Positions 13,060 through 24,142 of a stretch of DNA of 64,000 nt are shown piece by piece. Origin of the DNA: Amphibalanus amphitrite (Eukaryota; Arthropoda; Thecostraca; Balanomorpha; Balanidae); NCBI RefSeq assembly GCF_019059575.1, contig NW_024881843.1, positions 434,001 through 498,000 of the forward strand, in the 5' to 3' direction. Under the pieces are notes generated by a model. That model was given only the letters and a program-made list of their open reading frames with translations. It did not search any database and was not told the DNA's origin. A program made the translations under genes and the position numbers. The number at the start of each line of letters is the position of its first letter. Positions within the stretch are counted from its first letter, which is position 1.

Positions 13060-13180
13060 AATCTTACTTGACCTAACCTTACCTACTAACCTAACTAACC
13101 TACAACCTACAAACCTCAACCTACATACAACCTCCATACCTACAACCTACCCACCTACAACCTACCAACCTTATATGTGC
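13060..13180. repeat. degenerate CCTAA/CCTAC array
   Basis: Runs of CCTAA, ACCTAC and AACCT words. The complement is close to TTAGG, the common arthropod telomere unit, but the array is too degenerate to call an interstitial telomere. Confidence 0.5.
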
Positions 13181-13489
13181 CGACGGTGGCACCAGATTTA
13201 TGGATACCCTTATTTGTTAGGTACTTCACTCCACTTCTCATTTTATTTGAAGCTCATTTCAATTCTTGTATTTAAGTCTGTGTAAACTATTATTTTAAAA
13301 ACCTGATGCTTTTCCATGACTGTAATCTCACTGTTTGCTATGTGTATTTTGTAGTGTGTACTGTGTGCAGATCCAGTATCCTACACTTGTATGCTACAGG
13401 CCTTGTTTTGATCTGACTAACTGTTAATATGTTTCAGCTTTAAAGACTAGTATCTTTTGAAATTGGAATTTGCCTCTCAGTCTCTCAAG

Positions 13490-13580
13490 ATGCCAAATAG
13501 ATGTGCAGGATTTGATTGCTGACAAACCAGGGATGAGGCTCAATAGTCAAGAGATCACCCTGCATTGGCAAGTAAAACCT
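13490..13580 (+). pseudogene. THAP zinc-finger remnant
   Basis: The frame from ATG at 13490 reads MPNRCAGFDC and then hits TGA. The short Met-Pro start with C-x4-C is typical of a THAP domain N-terminus, which binds DNA in P-element transposases and THAP9. Downstream residues in the same frame (QTRDEAQ and so on) contain further stops, so the C-terminal C-x2-H half is not recoverable. Its position, about 1.4 kb inside a P-like element and upstream of a transposase-like exon, supports the call. Confidence 0.5.
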
Positions 13581-14001
13581 ACAGACTCTTGATTTTTTAT
13601 ATTGTTACAGGTTATCTGTCACCGAGAGCGATTGCTGTAGTTCAATTTCTTGCATCAAAATTGGCAGAATATGACTTCACTGATCACTCTGACGTCATTT
13701 CCGGCCGACCTATGGTAGCTACACAATTTTTATTTCTATAAAATGTTTCAGATTGATGCAGCCGAAGGTACTGCAAGTTTCGTATTGACACGTCTAGTGG
13801 TTTAGAAATATTGCAATAAATATATATTTTAATTTTTTTTTCAATATATAAATGTAAATATTTTATTGCAGAAAACAGGAGAGGGGCTCTGTAGAGCCCC
13901 ACCCTCCAGTCATGCGTGGGTAAAGGCCCATCAGTCACTAAAACCAGAATAAGTGCAAACAATTATTACCAAATGCCCGGAGACTGCTTTACCATTGCCA
14001 A

Positions 14002-14037
14002 CATGTGTGTGTGTGTGTGTGCGTGTGCGTGTGTGTC
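14002..14037. repeat. (GT)n microsatellite
   Basis: Short GT tract with GC interruptions, just upstream of the transposase-like exon. Confidence 0.9.
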
Positions 14038-14134
14038 AACAATGTGTTAACAACAAATACAACACTTGTGCCTGGCGTATGTTAACACTAAACACTATTA
14101 GCCATATTTTATTGATACTAATCGAACCTTCCAG

Positions 14135-14536
14135 GTGGCTGGAACAACCCCAGTGCCGCACAGTTCTGCGGGATATTCCGGCACCTGCTCCACCGCTGCG
14201 GCGTCCGGCCCGGCAGCACAGGGAAAGTGGCAGCCCTCGACCCGACCAGCATCCTGGCAGTCGGTCACACGACCAGCGGACGGGGACCCAGCCTTACTAC
14301 CTCGGCCTCCACCACCTCAGACAACGGTGTCACGGCACTCCACATCATCACGGAGCACGACTTCCAGCCTGGGCTGTCGTCTGGTGGGCAACATCGCCAC
14401 CTACATCGCAGGGTTCGTGGTGAAGAAGGCGCTCGACTCTGTCAGCTGTAGCACCTGTCAGGAGGCCCTGGTGAGCGACATCCAGCCGGACGACATGACA
14501 CAGCTTTACCACCTCTTCATCATCTCTGCCAGATGA
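14135..14536 (+). pseudogene. P-like transposase C-terminal exon
   Basis: An open frame of 133 codons follows a plausible splice acceptor (CTTCCAG ending at 14134). Its last third carries NIATYIAGFVVKKAL followed by C-x2-C (CSTC). This 'YIAGFVV..CxxC' pattern is shared by the C-terminal part of P-element/THAP9-type transposases. The first two thirds are low-complexity Ser/Pro/Thr and may be read in a wrong frame. The RNase H-like catalytic core is not found, so the element is defective. Confidence rests on the motif plus the 8-bp duplication and long inverted repeats around it. Confidence 0.5.
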
Positions 14537-14579
14537 GCTAAGGTGGGGACGGGTTACATGCCTGGGATCTGACTGAGAC

Positions 14580-15039
14580 CCGCTCATACCCTGCCGAAGT
14601 GTTGGTGATTTCAGCGGTCGGCTGTCTCTAGCCGGTGTCAGTGAGTCGCGGCCAGCTGCCGCTGGAGTGGGTATCTACCGTCGATAGCTGCTGTGTGGCG
14701 GATAGCGTGGATTTGGATGGACACTTCATATTAATGAACAGATCAATGTCTGGCCGATAAAAGACGTATTTTGTCGATGATTGCTTAGTGACTGAGTGGG
14801 TCCACTGGCGACCAATGCAGTGGGCGCTGGGTTAACGCCTCGCCTCTTGTGACCGTGTCGATATGTAGCACTGTTAATTGCCGATTCGTTGCCGGCCGTC
14901 TCTGCTCCGTGGCTGGCTGATCCGGCACAAACTGGTGTTCGTGGCTGAAGGCGCGGCTACAGTTACACTAGCTCGCCACGTGCCTGTGCGACTATCGTCG
15001 GTGCTGTCTGCAAGGGCGATGTCGGTGCCTGTAGGGGGC
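14580..15039. other. P-element interior, nothing else recognised
   Basis: No coding frame or repeat copy was seen between the transposase-like exon and the nested AGGTCA-rich element. Confidence 0.4.
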
Positions 15040-15767
15040 GCGGATTGATTCAAAGTGAGGAATGGGTCATCGGAGCTCGGGTCAGGTCATGTTCGGCTAA
15101 AATAAGCGGATTTTGCGATTTGCCGCATCCGGGTGAATTTCCTTGCCTTCTAGTGCATGTTTATGCATTTTACATGCGTTTTTTTAGTGTTGATGTCTAG
15201 ATAACGTGCATTTGCCTCGAGGTCAAGGCTGCGTTTCATATGGGCAGTTTTCGGAGCATCTTGCTTATTTTATTCGTAATCCTTAATTATGTTTGCGGAT
15301 TTGTGCCCGCAAATCATTTTTTAAAGTAAGATTGACACGGGATTCGAGATCGGCGCCCATAAATACACTTCACATGACCCGCCATGTGTCAAGGCCATCC
15401 GAGGTCATCTAAGGTCGCTGACCTTGTATGACCTTATGTGACCCGGTTCGCTAGATTTCGAGATGAGGTTGATTGGGAATGATGTAACCCATTTCGCCGA
15501 CAGTTCACGCGTTTTGGTCGATTTTATAGCGAAAGATCTCAAACTCCAGTGACTTTACTGGTTCGATTTCCAGTGTTTGACCTGACCTCTGAGTTCACCT
15601 GTTGACCTAGTACCCTGAAATTTGGTATCACTGGTTTACTCACATCGCGGACAGCATACCTATTTTTTCCGTTCTTGCTCCGTCGAGGGGCGAACGGCTG
15701 GAGTTCACTCCGTTCACCCTGGCTTCCCCTACTCGTAAGACGCTGACAAACTACGAACGGGTGAGGG
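15040..15767 (+). mobile_element. decayed TTAA-type element nested in P-like element
   Basis: Many AGGTCA/TGACCT words and a segment (about 15590-15720) homologous to the 61503 and 33300 families (TTTGGTATCACTGG, TTTTTTCCG). The tip GGGTGAGGG ends at 15767 before CTAA, a decayed TTAA. Confidence 0.5.
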
Positions 15768-16195
15768 CTAAAATTGCACTTATTGTCGATCATTGTTCAT
15801 TGCATACTGCATACATAGATATAAAGTATGGTAGCCATAATGGGAAACGAATTTAATCTTAAATTAGCATGCCAATTGCATCTACCTTCGGTGCCGCATA
15901 TCCTTCATCAGCGTCTTCAGGGCTATATGTCTAGGGCTGATGTAATTACATTACAATAAATACACATGTTTCTGGCCTTGTTTCACAATCTACTCATTCT
16001 AAAGAATGCCATAGGTAAAAAAGATTAACACTTTTCGGTCGAAAAATACCACAAAATCTGTCCCAAACACCCCCCTCCTCCCATAGTGTTCACACAGCGC
16101 CGCAGATTCTCGCCCTCACCAACATGGCGGCCGCTGCTACGTATTCGCGAGTCGCTCCCGACATGGGGGTGCCCTATCTAGTCTTTATATCTATG

Positions 16196-16494
16196 GGCGG
16201 TGCTCTGTTCCGGTACTAATTGCCAAAGGTCAGTGACCTTCCGGCTCTGATTTCACTCAGTTTTGCAAGCGAAGAAACTGAGGATAATGCGCGTGCTCTC
16301 TGATCGGCGACCGCCGCGGCCCAAAATCCCGCAAAGATGCGCCCGCCACGTGCAAACCGGCGAGCGCACCCCCACCAAAATTTAATATGACAAACAGATG
16401 CACGCGTCCGACTTGCGCCTAAAATTCCACCCCCGTAGCCCGCACCGTTCCGGAGCAATAGCCCGCCAAGCGTGACTGACGCGTTACATACATA
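16196..16494. repeat. repeat A, copy 1, middle part
   Basis: Continues copy 1 after the P-like element. It matches 23071-23203 plus 27703-27870. It holds the uninterrupted hAT target (CTGTTCCGGTACT, about 16206) and the uninterrupted LTR target (CGCAAAGATGCGCCC, about 16331). It ends in ACATACATA, where the next element entered. Confidence 0.9.
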
Positions 16495-17396
16495 GGGGAG
16501 AGTGGGGCAAAGCGGCCACCCGGGGCAAAGCGGCCACCCACCGTTCTAGCCCTTCATAGCTGGCGTCAGTTCCAATTTATGGTTTCCAATTATACTTCTC
16601 TTCACGGTCGTTCGAATGAGCCAGACCGGGGTTTCAGGCCCATCACCATTGTTCTGTGAAACACGGAAAAGCATTTCTTGCCAGGTTACCAACTATGTTT
16701 ACAATTTTTAAATGTTATGTTATTCCATAACCGTTTTGGAATTTTTATAAGCGTTCTTGTCCATGCATTGCATGGTTATCGTACATGTATTCTACCAATT
16801 TTAATGTTTTTTACCCCACTAATAGCTAAGCTGGAATATTTTTGTCTCGGACGGTATGCGCGGGGCAAAGTGGCCGGGGCAAAGTGGCCACCCCCCAATT
16901 GGCCATAAGTTGCTTCCATCTGGATAAAAAAACATTACCTATTTATATTCAAATGTGTCGTCATGCATTCATCTTGGCCACTTTTCAGTTGCATGAGTTA
17001 CCAAACAATGCAATTAAATGTTTATTTTCATGAAAATCCTTTCTTTGTTTGCCTACAGGTGAAAGATGATAAAGTAAACATCCATCCTCGCTTAATCTTG
17101 TCACCATCAAATACACTAGTCGTACACGAGGCAACTATTTTGTTTCTCGTATCGGGACTTGAGAAGACGCCGGTGGCCGCTTTGCCCCAGGGTATGGGGC
17201 AAAGTGGCCAATATGCATAGGTTTAAAGTTTTGTCAATATCTTTCATATGTGAACGCCATTGGAAATAAAACGCAGTTGAAATAAAAAGCAACTTACTAG
17301 GGATCACATTGGTAAAGAAAGAATCTTTCCAAGTTTAAAAACCAAGCGTTGGCATCGTGAGAAGCGTTAGGGTGGCCGCTTTGCCCCACTCCCCCC
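16495..17396 (+). mobile_element. GGGGAGAGTGGGGC element, copy 1
   Basis: 902 bp with ends GGGGAGAGTGGGGCAAAGCG and its complement, TA on both sides (16493-16494, 17397-17398). Removing it with one TA restores ACATACATACATACGTACAG, as found intact near 27864. The word GGGGCAAAGCGGCCACC occurs twice in tandem at the left tip and again internally near 16860 and 17180. No transposase. The TA duplication suggests mobilisation by a Tc1/mariner-type enzyme. Confidence 0.85.
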
Positions 17397-17398
17397 TA

Positions 17399-17430
17399 CA
17401 TACGTACAGACATTTTGATTTTTATATATG
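17399..17430. repeat. repeat A, copy 1, right part
   Basis: A short piece reading CATACGTACAGACATTTTG that links the two inverted GGGGAGAG elements. It matches 27876-27904. Confidence 0.85.
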
Positions 17431-17432
17431 TA

Positions 17433-18326
17433 GGGGAGAGTGGGGCAAAGCGGCCACCCTAACGTTTCTAACGATGCCGACGCTTGATTTTTAAACTTGG
17501 AAAGATTCTTTCTATACCAATGTGATCCCTATCAAATTGTCTTTTATTCCAACTGCGTTTCATTTCCAAAGGCGTTCACATATGGGAGATATTGACAAAA
17601 CTTTAAACCTATAGCATATTGGCCACTTTGCCCCATCCCTGAGGCAAAGCGGCCACTGGCGACTTCTCAAGTCCCGATATGAGAAACAGAATAGTTGCCT
17701 CATGCACGACTAGGGTATTTGATGGTGACAAGGTTTAAGGGAAGATGGATGTTTACTTTGTTATCTTCCCACCTATTGCTAAACAAAGAAAGAATTTTCT
17801 TGGAAAAACATTTAATTGCATAATTTGGTAACTCATGTAACCGAAAAGTGGCCAAGATGAATGCATGACGACACATTTGAATATAAATAATGTTTTTATC
17901 CAGATGGAAACAACTTATGGCCAATTGGGGGCTGGCCACTTTGCCCCGGCCGCTTTGCCCCGCGCTACCGTCCGAGACAAAAATATTCCAGCTCAGCTAT
18001 TAGTGGGGTAAAAAGCATTAAAATTGGTAGAAGGCATGTACGATAACCACGCAATGCATGGACAAAAACGCTTATAAAAATTCCAAACGGTTATGGAATA
18101 AAATAACATTTAAAAATTGTAAACATAATTGGTAACCTGGCAAGAAATGCTTTTCCGTGTTTCACAGAACAATGGCGATGGGCCTGAAACCCCGGTCTGG
18201 CTCATTCGAACGACCGCAAAGAGAAGTATAATTGGAAATCATAAATTGGAACTGACGCCAGCTGTGGAGGGCTAAAACGATGGGTGGCCGCTTTGCCCCG
18301 GGTGGCCGCTTTGCCCCACTCTCCCC
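17433..18326 (-). mobile_element. GGGGAGAGTGGGGC element, copy 2 (inverted)
   Basis: 894 bp, closely similar to copy 1 but reverse-complemented, with TA at 17431-17432 and 18327-18328. Together the two copies form a palindrome of about 1.8 kb with a spacer of about 36 bp, a structure prone to cruciform formation and deletion. Confidence 0.85.
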
Positions 18327-18328
18327 TA

Positions 18329-18455
18329 ACTATAGGTGTCCAGCATTACGCGCAGCGTAACAAATCAATTTTCATTAAAATCGGTCCAGTAGCGGCCGAG
18401 TTATTGCCAGAATAAATTTGGCGTCTCCTCCTGGCCGGCGGTGCTCTGTTCCGGT
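18329..18455. repeat. repeat A, copy 2, left part
   Basis: Matches 11935-12052 and reads through GGCGGTGCTCTGTTCCGG, so it is the unfilled P target. It is interrupted after GTTCCGGT by the hAT-like element. Confidence 0.9.
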
Positions 18456-18664
18456 CAGGGACGTAGCCAAGGGGGGGGCGGAGGGGGCGCCCGCCCCTCC
18501 CTTGGGGTTTTCAGGAGGCCCCCGAAAGGATTCAGGTCAACGTGGGCCGAAGGCCCACGTTGGCCTGAATCCTTTCGGCCTGAATCCAACGTGGGCCGAA
18601 GGCCAAAATCACGTCGGAGGCGAACGAAATTCACGCGGGAATCTAAAAAATGACGTCAGAACAA

Positions 18665-19234
18665 TCAGGGCCCTCTGACCAGCCTGACAAGTGACAGCTA
18701 GGGCCCTTCTCATCTCCTGTGAATAACCACTAGTGTCTGTGTCTGACCGCTAGGGCCCCTCTGACTCCTCAGTAGAGGCCCTCTGTGGGTAGGAGGCCCT
18801 GTGTAGAGAGGAGGCCCCCTTAGAGAGGAGACCCCCTGTAGAGAGGAGGCCCTCTGCAAAAAGGAGGCCCTCTGTAAAAAGAGGCCCTCTGTAAAAAAGA
18901 GGCCCTCTGTAAAAAAGAGGCCCTCTGTAAAAAAGAGGCCCTCTGTAAAAAGGAGGCCCTCTGTAGAGAGCAGGCCCTCTGTAAAGAGGAAACCGTCTGA
19001 AATCAGAAGGCCCTTTGAAGAGAGGAGTCCCTCTGTAGAGAGGAGATCGTCTGAAGAGAGGAGGCCCTCTGTAGAGGAGGACTCCCTCAGTAGAAAGGAG
19101 GTCCTCTGTAGGTAGGAGGCCCTCTGTAGAGTGAAGGCCCTCTGAAGAGAGAAGGCCCTTTGCAGAGACGAGGTCCTCTGTATAGAGGAGGTCCTGTGTA
19201 GAGACGAGACTCTGAAGAGAGGAGGCCCTACATA
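18665..19234. repeat. GGCCCTCTGTAGAGAGGA minisatellite
   Basis: Degenerate units of about 18-20 bp. The 188-residue minus frame (18710-19276) is simply the repeat translated (LQRAS / TEGLL units). The array continues at 20560-20760 beyond the mariner insertion. Confidence 0.9.
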
Positions 19235-20557
19235 ACGGGTGGTCAGTATGAAACTGGACAAAATTTGATTAAGCATAGTATCTCCAATTATGGACAGATT
19301 TTACTTATTTTTGGCAGGTGAATACTTCCAGTTATTCTATATTACCAGCTCAGATTTCAACTTTCTGCTATTTACGAGAAGAAAACATTGCGCCGGTAAG
19401 TCAGCAAGCGTTCCGGGACCTGTTCGCGCAAGTTTGTGAAAATAACACAAAGTACAAAAATGCTACCATTATGCGTCACATTACGCCATAGGGTGTAACC
19501 AGATCTTAAGAATATGTGATCATCGATAAATTCTGAGGACTTGCAGATGTTTTGCATGGTGGAAACGGCAAGATCACCAAGAAAATGCTCATTCAGCACC
19601 GGAAGAAACAAACCGGCGCCGTCACCGAACAGTTGGGGCTCTCCTTGTGATCTCTGGGAAGACATTTTGGAATCTTCAAAACATATGACCAATTAATGTG
19701 TCAACAAGCAGGAATCAGGTACAAAAATAGGATAAAGGTGACGGAGGCACAATTTCGTACGCAGAAAACCCGCCTGCGCCGTCTGTCACAGGGTCCAATT
19801 CAGGGTAGCAAAAACATGGAGGTGCATATGGACGAAGAATCTTACTTCACCTGCAGTGGCAGCCAAATGCCTTTCATTGCCGAATTTTACACCTCAGCTG
19901 GTGGAGACACTATTCCACATGTGGATCGCACCTTCGTTTTCGACCTGAGAGCAAGCATCCACCCGAGATGCCCGTCTGGCTTGCCATGAGTCCAAGGGGC
20001 TCACGCGTCCAGTAACTTCCCGAGCACAGGCAATGTAAAGGGCGAACTGTGCTATGAAAAGTGTTTGAATGGCGTGTTGTTACCACTTATTGAGTCTCAG
20101 AACACAGAGCATGATGTTCTGTTAGGTTCCGACCTTGCAACAGTGACAGTACGCGCGCTAGAACACGAAGCTTCTTGAGGAGGCTGGGGTGCCCGAAATA
20201 GCACGTGACATGAACCCACCATGAACCCCTCAGATTTAGCCCATTGAGGATCTGTGGGGGCTCATCGAACAGAAAGTGTATAAGGGAAGGTGACAGGTCA
20301 GCTGAGACGCACAATTGAAGCAGAGAATCCAGCAGGCCATCCGTCAAATTGACCCGGAGGTGCCGCGAAAGACAAAAGCGGGGCTGCCAGCGCGCGTGCG
20401 CCTGGAGGCTGACAGAGGTCCAGTGTCGCAGATCCATTAGGCCGAGCGTGATTACAACAAAATAATGGCACGGTAACGCGACTTTCGTTGCTTTCGCTTG
20501 AAAACTTTCGACACAGTAACAATTCAAACTTTGTCCAGTTTCATACTGACCACCCGT
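19235..20557 (+). mobile_element. mariner-type transposon (decayed)
   Basis: Inverted repeats starting ACGGGTGGTCAGTATGAAAC are identical for about 28 bp at both ends, flanked by TA (19233-19234, 20558-20559). It splits the GGCCCTCTGT minisatellite. 1.32 kb is a normal length for mariner. The broken transposase is described separately. Confidence 0.85.
19650..20440 (+). pseudogene. mariner/Tc1-type transposase pseudogene
   Basis: DDE/D transposase remnant in several frames. The longest open piece is 19696-19989: a region resembling the linker of Tc1/mariner proteins, then HMDEESYF near 19831 whose Asp fits the first catalytic residue. About 410 bp later another frame reads PIEDLWGLIEQKVYKG near 20240, the usual block with the third acidic residue. 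Stops and frame changes lie between and after. Upstream (about 19560-19690) a fragment continues into QLMCQQAGIRY across frames, consistent with the end of the helix-turn-helix part. Not functional. Confidence 0.7.
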
Positions 20558-21029
20558 TAGATAGGAAGCCCTCTGTAGAGAGGAGGTCCCTGTAGAGACT
20601 AGAGAGGAGGCCCTCTGTAGAGAGGATGCCCTCTGTAAAGGAGGCCCTCTGGAGAGAAAGACACCCTCAGCAGAGAGGAGGCCCTCTGTAGATAAGAGGC
20701 AATCTGTAGAGAGGAAGCCCTCTGTAGATAAGAGGCTCTCTGTGGGCAGGAGGCCCCCGGTAGTCAAAGACAGCGTCATATATTAAGCACATAGAGTGGA
20801 GGCCCACTGTAAGCAAATTACCTTCTGGCTTCTGTTCACAGCTACTCTCTATAGAGTTCTCAGTTCTCACTATAGTGAGAACTGAACAGAATAGACTCAG
20901 AATAGACTGAACTCAGGAAACTGTACAGAATAGACTCCCAACCGCGCCGCCGCCCATTGTAGGAAGGGACAGGGGAGGAGGTCCTCTGTAAACAGAAGGC
21001 CCTATCCTATGTAGACAAATTATTTGTAT

Positions 21030-21823
21030 AAATGCGCTCAGAGAAATCATGCCGGGTGCCGTCAACGGTTTTGCCGTCAACGGTTTTACCTGCAGTGGCC
21101 GCAAAAACTGCCAAAATAGCCGATATTGTCGGAAACCAGTTTTCGGCAATAACTTTCGTCTCAAAATTTGCACGAACTTCCCTTTACCAGCATCGTGTTC
21201 CTCTCGTTAAGACGTGTGGAATGAACTATCAATTGACCTTGAAAGGTCAACTTGAAAATTTGGCCTCAGGTCAAGGTCATGACCTGACCGATAAGGGCTA
21301 AATTCCATATCAGTCCATCCGTATCGTCGAGCCAAACACAACTAAGGTGTATTCATCGCTCTAGCATGCCTCTATCAAAAGTTATTCGCGAAAAACAGTC
21401 AGATACCATTGGTGACCTGAGATGACCTCAGGGTTATAAAAAGGGGTCACGGGTTTCATTTTCATGTTCAGTGTGTCAAAGATACTAGTAATTCAGTGTT
21501 TTAGAGCGTTTATAATGACTTCCGTCTAAAAAGGCGACTTTCAATTTAAGATCGCAAAATTGACCTGAACTTATGTCATCGATATCAAAATTCCAAGACA
21601 TATATTTTTGCATTTTGTCGCTCTTGTGCATTTGCATCTCTGAAAGTTTCAAAGCGTTTGGTCACTCCGTGTAGCGTTGGCAGACATTGAAACTTTTTAT
21701 GTAGTGAGGTCATTTGACCTGACCTGGTGACCTGACCTTAAGTGACGTTTTTACTTTTTGAGATATTCACGGAAAACTGCAGGGGGTGTTTAACCCCCCC
21801 CCCCTCCCCCGGCAGGGCGCAGG
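21030..21823 (+). mobile_element. AGGTCA-rich TTAA-element fragment
   Basis: Homologous to parts of 37345-38470 and 58391-59578 (phrases TGCAGTGGCCGCAAAAAC, AAATTTGGCCTCAGGTCAAG, AAAAAGGGGTCACGGG). The right tip CAGGGCGCAGG ends at 21823 before TTAA, preceded by a C-run. The left end is missing. Confidence 0.65.
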
Positions 21824-21827
21824 TTAA

Positions 21828-22969
21828 TGCATGAACACAGCAGCCCATTTATGTAATTATATAGGCTGTGTTGATATTTTTACGATGGATGCAATTACCC
21901 AAACTGTTTATCAGACCGTGGTGATATTCCCATAGCCATGCTTCGCACAACTCATAATAATTTATTTGACCGGGAAATATACCTATCCATCGATTGTTTG
22001 TTTCACCTACGGCGTAAATGAAGCAAACCACCTGGACCTAGGAAAATTTACTAACGAAACCATGTTTTACTTACAGCAAGTAAACGTGGCATCATTCACA
22101 CAGAAAGAATTGATAACCGTATAGTTTCAATCTTGCAGACGTCAGTCAGGTCAGAATCGTGACAAGCCTATTGGAAAATATAATGAACTGTGTCCTGCTT
22201 CGAGAAAACGAGTCAAAACCACCCAATTCTTTCTGAATTACGTCAGATTATCTGTAAGCACCCAGGTGGCATTTACTGACAGGGGCACCGGGAAGGATCA
22301 TCTGAGGTAAGGTGAGGTCATCAACAGTTTTTAGCCAATAAATCACGACATGATGGGGCTAAGTAGTTGTTAGTGTACCAAACCGTTCGCCTGGTCATGA
22401 CCTTCCTAGGTCAGATTTTGAAGTTGACCTATCTATGTATGTAGGTCGTTATAAACCATGTTATTTGTTATGACCTCTGGCGACCTCCATATTGACCTGA
22501 CCCAAAAAAGTTGTCAACAAAAGTTGTAAGTCGTTCAACGAATTATCAAACGCCGTTGCCGTTTGTCGTTACGATTCGTGCTTTTCGAGTTCTGACGGGG
22601 GCCAAAAAGGCCCCGCCCGATTCAGAGTCTTTCAGAGCCCCCCCCCCCCGGAATACGGCTAAGCGCTTGAACGATATATGATAATACACCAAGTGTTACT
22701 CTGACCGTCATCCAGTATCCACCCATTCCTCGCAGATCCTCCCCCTCCTGCTGCGGTTCGGCCGCCACCGCCGCCGCCGCCGCCGGCGCCCGAGTTTTTT
22801 TTTTTTTTGCCAGTTACGATGCCACTCGGCGACTTGTGATATGCGTATGTTTCTTACCGCTGCAGTGGTAAGAATAAAGAAACATACCAGTGCGCTGGCC
22901 GCTGGCCATATAAAAGCTGAACAAAAGTCTGCATTCTGTTATATATGTAATTATGTAGGCATGAGACCC
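21828..22969. other. hAT-element interior with scattered TGACCT words
   Basis: Contains AGGTCA-bearing patches (22300-22520), a GGGGGCC/GGCCCC patch with a C-run (22598-22650), a CCGCCGCCG stretch (22764-22790) and a T-run. No gene recognised. Confidence 0.4.
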
Positions 22970-23070
22970 TCTGTAGAAAGGAGGCCCCTTTAGGGAGGAG
23001 GCCCTCTGTAGGAGGGAGGCCCCCGGGATTCCTCCGCCCCTCCCTTGGCCAAATCCTAGCTACGTGCCTG

Positions 23071-23203
23071 GTTCCGGTATCCATTGCCAAAGGTCAGTGA
23101 CCTTCCGGCTCTGATTTCCCTCAGTTTTGAAAGCGAAGAAACTAAGCCTACGGCACTTGCTCTCTGCCCGGCGCCGGCCGCGGCCCAAAATCCCGCAAAG
23201 ATG
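23071..23203. repeat. repeat A, copy 2, middle part
   Basis: Continues copy 2 after the hAT-like element and matches 16209-16335. It ends at CGCAAAGATG where the LTR retrotransposon entered. Confidence 0.9.
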
Positions 23204-24128
23204 TGTAACACGGCGGTTTCTCGTGCCCAGGGCGGGGCGCGCCGGTGTTGTTGTCAGCCCTTGCCAGAAGAGATGCTCTGCCGGTCCAGGTGTATTGTTT
23301 CACGAGCACAACACAGCGAGATGGTCAGCTACGGTGTCGGTCGAGACCGATGCAGAAACACGTCCGGCGTGGGTGACGGCCGGGGGTCTTCTCACACAAG
23401 CACGCGGAGCGGATGGTATTGCGTCCAGCGGCTGTGGAGTTCGGAGGTCCCCTCAAGCGAGAGAGAACACGTCCTACGCCGATGATGGCTCTAGGTCTTC
23501 TCCCATTCCCTTTGCCGGGGAGCTCTCGGCTCGGCTCACCCCGACCTAGTTCCTACCACATACTAGAATATAAGACTATCCTGCGTGACGGCCCGCTATT
23601 GGATTAAAACATTTTCGCTTTGAGACTCGTCTTGTGATTGGTTATTACTATGTCACCGCCCCTCGGCCCTCTGGTAGCTCTCAGAAGACACGTGTCAGAT
23701 GAGTTGCCAATCGTCACGCGCTGGCACCGTGGTTGAGGGGGGCGTAGCACGATATCGTTCTAAGAAGCGCGTCAGAAGCATTGGTGGACATTAACCAGGT
23801 CACTATTCTGCGCGGGCCGGCATGAATGACGGATGGCGGGCGTCAGGCTGGCGCGACTCAGCGGCACCGTCGTGGCGGGCTGGAGACAATGAGTCACACA
23901 TGGATAAACTATGACGCGTCGTTGGGTCGACCGCGGGGTCAGCTGCGGTGAGCTGAGTGCGGGCGGAGAGCGGTAAAGGTAGCGAGCGTTGAAAATGCGA
24001 AAATGAAATATGGCCACCACTCAGGTAAAATTAGACTGCGAACTAATTAAGCCTACACCCATAAAAATATAAGCAACGGTTAGTGCCAGGCGATGAGGGT
24101 AAACAAATAACTAGACACACACTTTACA
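23204..24128 (-). repeat. LTR, element's 3' copy
   Basis: Starts TGTAACACGG and ends ACTTTACA on the plus strand (TG...CA ends). Identical to the other LTR over 925 bp except T at 23901 against G at 27475. The overlapping small frames appear identically in both LTRs and are not genes. Confidence 0.95.
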
Positions 24129-24142
24129 CACCTCCCCCACCC
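24129..24142 (-). promoter_or_regulatory. polypurine tract
   Basis: On the minus strand GGGTGGGGGAGGTG directly abuts the LTR. This is the expected plus-strand DNA primer position and fixes the element's orientation. Confidence 0.75.

Larger units (their letters stand above)
12053..16195. mobile_element. P-element-like DNA transposon (decayed)
   Basis: Flanked by a perfect 8-bp duplication GGCGGTGC (12045-12052 and 16196-16203). The ends are imperfect inverted repeats of about 210 bp starting CATAGATATAAA (left about 12053-12262; right about 15985-16195). The uninterrupted target is seen in the other repeat A copy near 18437-18447. Inside are a THAP-type zinc-finger remnant (13490) and a transposase-like exon (14135). 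An 8-bp duplication, ends starting CA and a THAP domain together match the P superfamily; hAT also makes 8 bp but lacks THAP. The 4.1 kb interior has been enlarged by an AGGTCA-rich TTAA element near 15040-15767. Confidence 0.8.
18456..23070. mobile_element. hAT-like element, 4.6 kb, non-autonomous
   Basis: Ends CAGGGACGTAGC (18456) and GCTACGTGCCTG (ending 23070) are imperfect inverted repeats of the CAGxG...CGTAGC type common in hAT elements. They are flanked by a perfect 8-bp duplication GTTCCGGT (18448-18455, 23071-23078). The unfilled site is at about 16209-16216. The interior holds a GGCCCTCTGTAGAGAG minisatellite near both ends (18665-19234, 20560-20760, 20975-21010, 22970-23030), a mariner insertion, a TTAA-family fragment and other AGGTCA-bearing sequence. 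No hAT transposase. Confidence 0.8.

Noticed and set aside
14227..14451. Alternative frames over the P-like exon
   Set aside because: Only the 14135 frame carries the YIAGFVV and CxxC motifs.
18710..19276. 188-residue minus frame of LQRAS/TEGLL repeats
   Set aside because: Generated by the GGCCCTCTGTAGAGAG array and runs into the mariner terminal repeat.
23084..23607. Overlapping frames repeated at 26646-27181
   Set aside because: They lie in the two LTRs and are identical because the LTRs are; element orientation is the opposite strand.
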